In this document: piece by piece, positions 1 to 5,626 of the stretch | Numbering within the stretch: the first letter of the stretch is position 1 | How the letters are laid out: the number at the start of each line of letters is the position of its first letter | Source of the DNA: Bacillota bacterium | Lineage (GTDB): Bacteria; Bacillota_E; JAJZYS01; JAJYTV01 | NCBI GenBank assembly: GCA_021845645.1 | Contig: JAJZVM010000177.1 | Coordinates: 1 to 8,120, forward strand | Reading direction: 5' to 3' | DNA length: 8,120 nucleotides | The notes under the pieces: generated by a model | Told to the model about the DNA's origin: nothing | Seen by the model: only the letters and a program-made list of their open reading frames with translations | Database searches by the model: none | Position numbers and translations under genes: made by a program

Positions 1-464
1 ACGCGGGGCGCTGTACCAATGGCGGCCGAGCGATGGCAAGGCGCAAGGGCCTTCTGCTCCGGTGGAGCCCGGTGATCCACCATGTCCCGGGTGCGCTGAG
101 CCCAGGACGGGCGGAGAAGCCGGAACGGCCAGATCATGTTCCTTCCGCGAGGGGCCATGGCGCGCGCCAGCCGCCTGCCGCAGGCGGCGCAGGGATAGCC
201 CTGTGGGGAGCAGATGGGCGGAGCAGCGCGGGTTGAGCCGAGTCCGCCGGTGTGGGAGATCAGGGTCTGCGCCCTCCACTGGCGGTCGTCGCTTCCGGCG
301 TGGGCGCGTCGCGTGGCGCAGCGCGACCGCCAACTCGAGGGCCGCTGCGTTCGCCGGGGCTCATGGAAGGCGGACCCACAGCAGCCCGGATAGCGAGCTT
401 TCGGCACCTGTCGGGCTGGTGGAGCGCGGCTGGGGCCTTCGCGCCAGATGTTGAACGCAGCCCG
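1..464. other. Left flank without a supportable gene
   Basis: This is the stretch beyond the stop of the MFS gene. Several frames stay open for long distances on both strands, including the minus frame that continues past the MFS stop to the window edge. That is expected in DNA this rich in G and C. The translations are full of Arg, Pro, Gly, Ala and Cys, show no domain I recognise, and lack a start codon with a convincing ribosome-binding site. I found no tRNA-like or transposon-end structure. The only clear structure is a short hairpin at 170-188, listed separately. The region could be non-coding, a decayed gene, or the edge of a gene lying mostly outside the window. Confidence 0.5.
170..188. 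repeat. Short GC hairpin (9-bp arms)
   Basis: GCCGCCTGC at 170-178 is the exact reverse complement of GCAGGCGGC at 180-188, with one base between them. In RNA it would fold as about seven base pairs with a five-base loop. No T-run follows on either strand, so it is not a standard intrinsic terminator. It lies about 280 bases beyond the MFS stop. It may be a small dispersed palindrome or chance in GC-rich DNA. Confidence 0.35.
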
Positions 465-1835
465 CTAAAGCCTCGCGGCGTCCCGCACCGCGGCCGCGAT
501 GGCGGTGCTGAGGAGCGCCGCGAAGGCGGCGAGCGAGAAGAGGACGAGCGCCGCCGCACGCCCTTGGGGCAGGGCTGCGGCGATCGCCACCGAGGAGCCC
601 ATCGTGCCGACATAGCGCAGCAGGGTGTAGAGACCCGACGCGCTGCCGGCGTCCGTAGCGGGGGCGCTCTCGAGCGCAAGCTTCTGCAGGAGCACATTGC
701 TCAGCGCGAAGCTCACGCCGATCAGGGCGAGCGGAATGAAGACCAGACCGAGCGGCATGACAAGAGTCTGGGTCAGGCTGAGGCTGCCCAGCACCAGCAG
801 CGCGCCGGCCAGGAGGAGCGGCCCCCGCCGGCGCGTGCCCTGCGCCAGCCGGCCAGCCAAGGGCGACACGGCGGCCAGCACCCCGGCGAAGCCCAGGAGG
901 AAGAAGCCGCTCGCGAGCGGCGTGAGGCCCCGTCCCGCCTCGAGCAGGCTGGGCAGCCCGTAGAGGACGAGGTACATCACGAAGTTCACGAGCACGGTGA
1001 CGGCTCCGGCGACGGCAAAGGCGGGGCGGCGCAGAAGGCGGACGTCGAAGGCGGGGGCCACCGCGCGCAGCTCGACGGTCCACAGGATGGACACGAGCAA
1101 GGCACCCGCGAGGAGCAGCCAGAGCGACGCGGGATCGCCGGGTATGGCCGATGCCGCGAGCAGCAGCCCGAGACTCGCGGCCAGGAGGACGATGCCTGGC
1201 AGATCGACAGCCGTGAGGACGCCTTGGCGGACCGGCGCCCGCGATGCTGGGGTATCCCTGAGTCCCAGGCGCAGGAAGACGGCGACAGCGGCGATCAGCG
1301 GTGCGTTCAGCCAGAAGATGCCACGCCAGCCGACGAGCGCGAGCACGCCGCCAGCGAGCGGCGGCCCCAGGGCGAGCGCCACGCCGACGGACGTGCCGAT
1401 CCAGCCGAGGATCCGGCCGAGCTCCCGGTCGTGGTGCTGGCGCACGAGCCCGATGGCGCTCGGGAAGAGCATGGAGGTGCCGATGGCCTGCACCGCCCGC
1501 CAGGCGATGAGCCAGCCGAAGGACGGGGCGAAAGGGGCCAGCACGGTGGGCACGACCAGGATGGCGAGGCCGAGATAGACGAAGATGCGGTAGCCGAACT
1601 GGTCGCCCAGCTTGCCGAAGACCGGCTGCGCGAGGGCGCTGCCGAAGTAGTAGGCGGAGATCAGCCAGACGAGGTCGCCCGGCCCCGCGTGGAAGTGTCG
1701 CAGCAGCACGGGCAGCGCGACGGAGATGGTGGAGGAGTTCAGCGGGTTCAGGACGGATGCGCACAAGACGGCGGCAAGGAAGAAGGCACGCGAGAGGCGC
1801 ACCCGACGCAGGTCGCGGTTCTCGAGGTCTGCCAA
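465..1835 (-). CDS. MFS transporter, DHA2 (EmrB/QacA-like) type
   Basis: This is an inner-membrane transporter of the major facilitator superfamily, 456 residues, with about 12 to 14 hydrophobic segments spread over its whole length. MFS signatures are visible: motif A as GKLGDQFGYRIF (residues 74-85), motif B around RAVQAIGTSML (113-123), and a motif C region with GPPLAGG (157-163) followed by GWRGIFWLNAP (169-179), typical of drug:proton antiporters of the DHA2 group. The first-helix motif, usually LDxTIVNVALP, reads LNSSTISVALP (32-42), with Asn33 where Asp is usual. The start is TTG: a stop codon lies two codons upstream in frame, and GAGAGGG at 1844-1850 sits 8 bases before it. A GTG at codon 12 is the only other nearby option. 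It lies 109 bases downstream of the CoA-transferase beta gene on the same strand, with no terminator seen between them. Substrate unknown; efflux or export of a metabolite are both possible. Confidence 0.9.
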   Translation of the reverse strand: MADLENRDLRRVRLSRAFFLAAVLCASVLNPLNSSTISVALPVLLRHFHAGPGDLVWLISAYYFGSALAQPVFGKLGDQFGYRIFVYLGLAILVVPTVLAPFAPSFGWLIAWRAVQAIGTSMLFPSAIGLVRQHHDRELGRILGWIGTSVGVALALGPPLAGGVLALVGWRGIFWLNAPLIAAVAVFLRLGLRDTPASRAPVRQGVLTAVDLPGIVLLAASLGLLLAASAIPGDPASLWLLLAGALLVSILWTVELRAVAPAFDVRLLRRPAFAVAGAVTVLVNFVMYLVLYGLPSLLEAGRGLTPLASGFFLLGFAGVLAAVSPLAGRLAQGTRRRGPLLLAGALLVLGSLSLTQTLVMPLGLVFIPLALIGVSFALSNVLLQKLALESAPATDAGSASGLYTLLRYVGTMGSSVAIAAALPQGRAAALVLFSLAAFAALLSTAIAAAVRDAARL

Positions 1836-1843
1836 TGCTCAAG

Positions 1844-1850
1844 CCCTCTC
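1844..1850 (-). promoter_or_regulatory. Ribosome-binding site deciding the TTG start of the MFS gene
   Basis: The minus strand reads GAGAGGG here, 8 bases before the TTG at 1835-1833. No in-frame ATG is available, because a TGA lies two codons upstream of the TTG. This site is the main reason to choose TTG over the internal GTG. Confidence 0.6.
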
Positions 1851-1944
1851 GATGCGATTTGAGGGGGACATCGCCGCATGCTTCCATAGGACCATGCCGT
1901 TCTCCCGCCCAAGCGGCCTCAGGCCGGTTCGCAGCGTGAGCGGC

Positions 1945-2673
1945 CTAGGCTCTGCCCTGTCCGCCGAGGCTGCGCAGGGCATCGAGTTCGGCCGGGGTCG
2001 GGCTCGGGACCACTCCGAGGTCCCGAGCCACCCTCAACCGCCAGCCGCATCGCACCTGGACGTCCTCGGCCGAGACGCCCTCGTACGTCGCCGCGAGCCG
2101 CATCTCGCCGTCCGCGTCGAAGTCGAAGACGCCGAGGTCCGTGACGACCGCATCGGGACCCCGCTCGCGGCGCAGGCCCAGGGGGTGGCCAGGGGATGTG
2201 ACGAAGTCGATCCGGGCCGGGAAGCGCTCGAGTGACTGCGGCAGCAGGACGACGGTCCGCTTCGCGAAGGACGCGATGTCGGCGGCCCCGCCTGAGCCGG
2301 CGAGCCGCACGGTCGGATGGTCGTAGCTGCCGATGACGGTGGAGTTCAGGTTGCCGCGCCGGTCGACCTGAGCGCCGCCGAGCAGGCCGACGTCGATCCA
2401 GCCAGGCTGCAGGTACTGGCTGAAGAGGTCGAGGATCGGCACGACAGCGAGCGACGTGCGCACGAGATCCGGATCGCCGATCGAGAGCGGCGGGCGCGTC
2501 GGGCGCGCGTCGATCACCCCGGACTCGTAGACCAGGACAAGGTTCGGCGCGTGCACGCGCCGTGCGATGTTGGCGGCGAGATTCGGCAGGCCGACGCCGA
2601 CCAGTACACGCTCTCCGTCCCGCAAGAGGCGTGCCGCCGCGATCGCCATCTCGCCGCGGCGGTCACGCTCCAT
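1945..2673 (-). CDS. CoA-transferase family I, beta subunit (GctB-like)
   Basis: This is the beta subunit of a two-subunit cytosolic CoA-transferase (COG2057, glutaconate/3-oxoacid CoA-transferase type), 242 residues, close to the usual family length. Family blocks in order: VGVGLPNLAANIA (24-36), VYESGVIDARP (48-58), LPLSIGDP-like PPLSIGDP (61-68), GGAQVDRRGNLNST (99-112), GSGGAADIA (126-134), and IDFVTSPGHP (155-164). Glu50 in the YESG block aligns with the catalytic glutamate of glutaconate CoA-transferase, which forms the covalent CoA thioester. Asp55 stands where relatives usually have Gly. The ATG is preceded by a strong AAGGAGG and overlaps the end of the alpha gene by 11 bases, so the two are probably translationally coupled. 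Family membership is clear. The acid it acts on cannot be read from sequence; glutaconate, a 3-oxoacid or a ring-cleavage acid are all possible. Confidence 0.93.
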   Translation of the reverse strand: MERDRRGEMAIAAARLLRDGERVLVGVGLPNLAANIARRVHAPNLVLVYESGVIDARPTRPPLSIGDPDLVRTSLAVVPILDLFSQYLQPGWIDVGLLGGAQVDRRGNLNSTVIGSYDHPTVRLAGSGGAADIASFAKRTVVLLPQSLERFPARIDFVTSPGHPLGLRRERGPDAVVTDLGVFDFDADGEMRLAATYEGVSAEDVQVRCGWRLRVARDLGVVPSPTPAELDALRSLGGQGRA

Positions 2674-3538
2674 GCTCTGCCGCCTCCTTCAGCGCCCGCA
2701 GCCTCTCGGGCTGCAGGAGGGACAGGTAGCCTGCCCGGTCCGGCACACCGTGGACGAACGCGTCGAGCCACTCGCTGGTGGCCCCGGCGTCGCGCGAGAT
2801 GCGGTCCCACTCCGTGTAGGCGGCGGTGTCGCGGTCGTAGACGCCGTGCACGTAGGAGGGGTGGGCCCCCCAGGGCGCGACGGAGACGCTCTCCACGCGA
2901 AAGGCCGGCAGCAGCAGGTGGTCGCGCTCGGCGCGCAGCCCGTCCCCGGGGCGCACCTCCTCGACCGAGACCAGCACGCGGCGCGCGGCGAGCGCCGCCT
3001 CGCGCACCTCGCCGAGGAGACCCCAGGCGTAGATGTTGCCCATCTCGTCGGCGCAGTGGGCGTGCACGAGCGTGACGTCCGGGCGCAGAGCCGGCACGAC
3101 GGCCACCTCTTCAGGACCGAAAGGGCTTTTCACCCTGGGTCTCGGGCGACGCGCCGAGAGATCGCTGTCGAGCGAGCGCAGGGGCCAGAAGGGCAGGTCG
3201 GCGGCACCGGCCGCGAGCCTCGCGACCAGCTCGAAGTGCGTGTATTCCTCGAGCGCCAGCTCGCCGTGCTCGACCGCCCGCCGGAAGGCTTGCAGCAGCC
3301 CCACGCCGGGGTTGCCGGCGTAGCTGAACACGAGGGTGTCCGCGACGCCCGCAGCGATCATCTGGTCGTAGACGAGATCGGGTGTCGCGCGGCAGAGCGT
3401 CAGGTGGCGGCGCCTTTGGCGGATGATCTCATGTCCGAAGGCAAAAGGGATCAGGTGCGTGAAGCCGGCCAGGTAGATGGCGTCGCCGTCGCCGACGTAC
3501 CGCGAGACTGCCTCTTGCACCGTGAGGAACGCGGTCAT
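2663..3538 (-). CDS. CoA-transferase family I, alpha subunit (GctA-like)
   Basis: This is the alpha subunit partnering the following beta gene (COG1788, GctA/IpdA-like), 291 residues and full length for the group. Visible family features: a glycine-rich N-terminal GDGDAIYLAGF (16-26), the segment LEEYTHFELVARLAAGA (96-112) followed by LPFWPLRS (115-122), and AHCADEMGNIYAWG (160-173), matching the conserved ADexGN block. In IpdA-type enzymes an alpha-subunit Glu is also functionally important; Glu97 and Glu98 are candidates, though I cannot align them exactly. There is no signal peptide or membrane segment, so it should be cytosolic. The start ATG has AAGGAGG four bases upstream, and the aminotransferase stop is only 23 bases further upstream. 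Its last codons overlap the beta start. Together alpha and beta would move CoA from a donor such as acetyl- or succinyl-CoA to an organic acid. Confidence 0.93.
   Translation of the reverse strand: MTAFLTVQEAVSRYVGDGDAIYLAGFTHLIPFAFGHEIIRQRRRHLTLCRATPDLVYDQMIAAGVADTLVFSYAGNPGVGLLQAFRRAVEHGELALEEYTHFELVARLAAGAADLPFWPLRSLDSDLSARRPRPRVKSPFGPEEVAVVPALRPDVTLVHAHCADEMGNIYAWGLLGEVREAALAARRVLVSVEEVRPGDGLRAERDHLLLPAFRVESVSVAPWGAHPSYVHGVYDRDTAAYTEWDRISRDAGATSEWLDAFVHGVPDRAGYLSLLQPERLRALKEAAEHGA
2683..2689 (-). promoter_or_regulatory. Ribosome-binding site of the beta subunit inside the alpha gene
   Basis: The minus strand reads AAGGAGG, 9 bases before the beta ATG. It lies within the last codons of the alpha gene (around LKEAAEHGA). 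A strong site placed before an 11-base overlap supports both the chosen start and coupled translation of the two subunits. Confidence 0.75.
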
Positions 3539-3561
3539 GGTGCCTCCTTGCGGGAAAGGGC

Positions 3562-4911
3562 TCAGGTTGCGGCCGCCAGATCCCTCAGGGACTGAAAGCT
3601 GTCCCTGAAGGCCTCCTCGGTGCGCGCGATGACGTCATCGCCGTGGGCGGCGGACAGCGAGAAGCGGTTCAGGGGCTTAGAAAAGACGCCGCGCTCCATG
3701 AGCAGGAAGTCCAGGGCGAGACGCGAGTCCTTGTCTGCTGCGATGCGGGAGCGGTAGTTTTTCACTTCCCCCTCGCTGAACAGCACGTCGAAGACGGTAC
3801 CCACGCCGATCGTCTGCACCGGGAAACCGGCCTCGCGGCCAAGCTGCTCGATGCTCCGGCGCAGGCGGTCCGTCGCGTCCAGCACCCCCTGGAAGACGCC
3901 GGGCGCCTTGAGGAGCTCAAGCGTGGCGAGGCCGGCCGACACTGAGAGCGGGTTGCCGTTGAACGTGCCGCTGTGGAAGACGGCTCCGCCCTTGCGCAGC
4001 GGGGAGGTGAGCTCGAGGATCTCGCGCTTGCCGCCCACGGCTCCGATCGGCAGGCCGCCGCCGAGGATCTTGCCGAGTGCCGTGAGGTCCGCCTTGACGC
4101 CGTAGTACTCCTGTGCGCCGCCCAGGCGGACGCGGAAGCCGGTCTTCACCTCGTCGAAGACGAGGACCATGCCGAGCCTCGTCGTCAGTTCGCGCAGCTG
4201 CTGCACGAATGCCCGGTCCGCGGCCACGTAACCGGCCTCCATCGGCTCCATCACCACGACGCCGACGCGGTCCCGCTCCGCGGTGAGAATCGCCTCGCAG
4301 GCCTCGTAGTCGTTGAAGGGCAGCACGACCGTGTGCTGCGCGAAGTGCTCCGGCAGGCCGAGGGAGGCGGGCACGGCGGCGGGATGCCGCGCTGGGCCCG
4401 CCCGGTCCAGGTCGGGGCTGACGCTCACGAGCACCTGCTCGTGGCCGCCGTGGTAGTGCCCCTCGAACTTCGCCACGACGTCGCGCCCGCTGGCCGCGAT
4501 GCCGAGGCGTACGGCGAGCAGCGTTGCCTCGAGCCCGGAGTTGGTGAACCGGAGTTCCTCCACGCTTGGGAAGAAGCCCTGCACGACTTCCGCGAGCTGG
4601 GCCTCGAGCGGGCTTGCGAGCCCGAACGCGCTCGTGCCGTAGTCCCGCCAGACGCGCCGCGTCGCGTCGACGACGGCCGGGTGGCCGTGCCCGAGCATCA
4701 GGGCGCCGAAGGAGAGCAGGTAGTCGACGTACTCGTGGCCGTCGACGTCCTGCAGGAGCGGCCCATGGGCGCGGGCGAAGGTCAGGGGATAGGGGCTGTA
4801 GTGCTTGATGCTGCCCTCGACGCCGCCGGGAATCACGCGGCGTGCGGCATCGTAGAGCCGTTTCGATTCGACGGTGCGGGACTCATACCGCGTAACCAGA
4901 GCCGTATCCAT
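3562..4911 (-). CDS. Class III PLP aminotransferase, glutamate-1-semialdehyde aminomutase-like
   Basis: This is a fold-type I, pyridoxal-phosphate enzyme of aminotransferase class III, 449 residues, close to HemL length (about 430). The ATG at 4911 is chosen because GAGGG lies 7 bases before it and the family N-terminus starts right there; the frame extends upstream to 5082 but that part is low-complexity and not family-like. Visible motifs: IPGGVEGSI (27-35), FTNSGLEAT (122-130, PLP-phosphate loop, usually NSGTEA), FEGHYHGG (149-156), VFDEVKTGFR (251-260, Asp253 contacts the PLP ring nitrogen), LGKILGGGLPIGAVGG (279-294, Lys281 forms the Schiff base), and HSGTFNGNPLS (313-323). The blocks are very HemL-like, but the neighbours are catabolic, not haem genes. 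I infer an amino-acid transaminase or aminomutase such as a beta-amino-acid aminotransferase. A genuine GSA aminomutase cannot be excluded. It is first in the strong part of the operon, 23 bases before the alpha subunit gene. Confidence 0.9.
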   Translation of the reverse strand: MDTALVTRYESRTVESKRLYDAARRVIPGGVEGSIKHYSPYPLTFARAHGPLLQDVDGHEYVDYLLSFGALMLGHGHPAVVDATRRVWRDYGTSAFGLASPLEAQLAEVVQGFFPSVEELRFTNSGLEATLLAVRLGIAASGRDVVAKFEGHYHGGHEQVLVSVSPDLDRAGPARHPAAVPASLGLPEHFAQHTVVLPFNDYEACEAILTAERDRVGVVVMEPMEAGYVAADRAFVQQLRELTTRLGMVLVFDEVKTGFRVRLGGAQEYYGVKADLTALGKILGGGLPIGAVGGKREILELTSPLRKGGAVFHSGTFNGNPLSVSAGLATLELLKAPGVFQGVLDATDRLRRSIEQLGREAGFPVQTIGVGTVFDVLFSEGEVKNYRSRIAADKDSRLALDFLLMERGVFSKPLNRFSLSAAHGDDVIARTEEAFRDSFQSLRDLAAAT

Positions 4912-4930
4912 CGCGCAGCCCTCGCAGTGG

Positions 4931-4957
4931 CGGGCCCTACCTCCCCGGCAGGGCCCG
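4931..4957 (-). promoter_or_regulatory. Perfect 8-bp hairpin just upstream of the aminotransferase
   Basis: CGGGCCCT at 4931-4938 is the exact reverse complement of AGGGCCCG at 4950-4957, separated by an 11-base loop. It lies 19 bases before the aminotransferase start and only 7 bases from its ribosome-binding site. A second pairing, CTACC at 4937-4941 with GGTAG at 4960-4964, shares bases with the first arm, so the two folds exclude each other. No T-run follows on the minus strand, so it is not a classic intrinsic terminator. It could be an operator, an mRNA stability or processing element, or a translational control structure. Confidence 0.45.
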
Positions 4958-4970
4958 AGGGTAGTCGCAG

Positions 4971-5055
4971 CTAATCGAGCTCCCTGGCCATGGCCTTGAT
5001 GTCGCCAGCGCCCCAGTCGGGCTTGCGCGCGACCTGGAGGGCGCAGTAGATCAGT
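4971..5055 (-). pseudogene. Displaced C-terminal coding segment of the membrane protein
   Basis: In the frame shifted by one base from the membrane gene, the minus strand encodes LIYCALQV, then ARKPDWGAGDIK, then AMARELD and a TAG stop at 4971. Of these 27 codons, 25 end in G or C, as in the real genes here, while the unshifted frame looks random. There is no good start codon; only a CTG overlaps the upstream stop. Adding one G to the GG at 5056-5057 joins this segment to the membrane gene, giving 154 residues and completing a fourth membrane helix. It is therefore best read as the natural end of that gene after a one-base deletion, or after a sequencing error. Confidence 0.55.
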
Positions 5056-5434
5056 CCGCGACCAGGATGGCAACCATGGCAAGGATCGCCCCCAGGGTCT
5101 GCTGCGTCAAGACGATGATGCTGCCGGCAAGGCCGATCAGCACCATCGCGGGCCAGATCGGCGGCATGCAGTACCGGCGGTCCGGGCCCTTGTCCCTGAA
5201 GCGGCTGACGACGGCGGCGATCGCGACGATCAGGTGGTGGAAGACAAGGTCGACGCCGATGAACGTGACGCCGGCGCTTCCGAGCACCTTCGTGCCGAGC
5301 AGGTTGGGTGGGTCCCGGCTGCGGATCAGGGCGAGCGCAGGTACCGAGAGCAGCATGCCGATGATCGGCAGGATCTCGAGGATGATCACGATGGTCGCCG
5401 AACGTGGGCCAAAAGGCCGTAGCGGGATGGCCAT
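5051..5434 (-). CDS. Small membrane protein, possible remnant of an APC-type permease
   Basis: This is a 127-residue hydrophobic protein with coding-like codon use. Membrane segments fall near residues 13-37, 52-76 and 94-110, and a fourth starts near 112 but is cut off by the stop. A charged loop, SRFRDKGPDRRY (77-88), then MPPIWP and GLAGSIIVL, recall the last third of APC-superfamily amino-acid permeases, where an arginine-rich loop with a PD motif precedes the final helices. Such permeases have about 450 residues or more, so this would be a truncated C-terminal piece. The resemblance is from memory of the family and weak. The ATG at 5434 has no clear ribosome-binding site. The frame stops early relative to a good C-terminus in the next frame (see 4971-5055). 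A permease ahead of an aminotransferase and CoA-transferase would make biological sense. Alternatives are an intact small membrane protein of unknown function, or a five-gene operon member carrying an assembly error. Confidence 0.55.
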   Translation of the reverse strand: MAIPLRPFGPRSATIVIILEILPIIGMLLSVPALALIRSRDPPNLLGTKVLGSAGVTFIGVDLVFHHLIVAIAAVVSRFRDKGPDRRYCMPPIWPAMVLIGLAGSIIVLTQQTLGAILAMVAILVAD

Positions 5435-5626
5435 ACGTCCGAGTGTGATGGCATATGGCAGATCGCATGGCCGTGCCGCTACCGTGATCAGGCGCTTGCA
5501 GCATGTCCGGGCGCATCACAGGGAGGATTCGCCTCGGCGGGGACAAATACTCCACATAGACCCAGCGTTGCCGCCTGCAGTCATCCACGCCGCGAGCGGG
5601 CGCGCGACCAGGAAGACCGGAAAGCC
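5435..5626. promoter_or_regulatory. Divergent intergenic region
   Basis: This 192-base spacer lies between the start of the minus-strand gene set and the start of the plus-strand histidine kinase gene, so it should hold promoters for both directions. The least GC-rich patch is around 5543-5560 (ACAAATACTCCACATAG), a plausible core promoter area, but I cannot pick convincing -35/-10 pairs on either strand. An imperfect inverted repeat lies at 5484-5519. AGGAAG at 5610-5615, 11 bases before the kinase ATG, is the likely ribosome-binding site of that gene. Confidence 0.4.
5484..5519. repeat. Imperfect inverted repeat in the divergent spacer
   Basis: GTGAT at 5484-5488 and GCGC at 5492-5495 pair with GCGC at 5511-5514 and ATCAC at 5515-5519, with a three-base bulge (5489-5491) on one side and a 15-base loop. 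Its place between two divergent genes would suit an operator or a leader hairpin. With nine paired bases and a bulge, chance is possible. Confidence 0.3.

Noticed and set aside
61..81. GGTGGA...TCCACC stem in the left flank
   Set aside because: Six pairs with a nine-base loop, not next to any gene or T-run; too weak to call.
308..327. Inverted repeat GTCGCG...CGCGAC in the left flank
   Set aside because: Only six pairs in sequence dominated by GCG runs; easily chance.
252..1862. Long plus-strand open frame (536 codons) antisense to the MFS gene
   Set aside because: Its translation is a mix of Arg, Glu, Gln, Gly and His without any domain, as expected for the complement of a membrane protein gene in GC-rich DNA. 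The opposite strand encodes clear MFS motifs.
361..1887. 508-codon minus-strand frame overlapping the MFS gene
   Set aside because: It is arginine- and alanine-rich with no motif and lies out of frame with the real transporter; a GC-driven shadow.
2567..3595. Plus-strand open frame antisense to the CoA-transferase genes
   Set aside because: No recognisable domain; both CoA-transferase subunits on the other strand are supported by family motifs and strong ribosome-binding sites.
3973..4974. Plus-strand open frame antisense to the aminotransferase
   Set aside because: Charged, low-information translation; the aminotransferase motifs on the minus strand explain the region.
4912..5082. 57-codon N-terminal extension of the aminotransferase frame
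   Set aside because: The extension is rich in Arg and Gly, unlike the family, overlaps the membrane gene and its displaced tail, and the ATG at 4911 has a well-placed ribosome-binding site.
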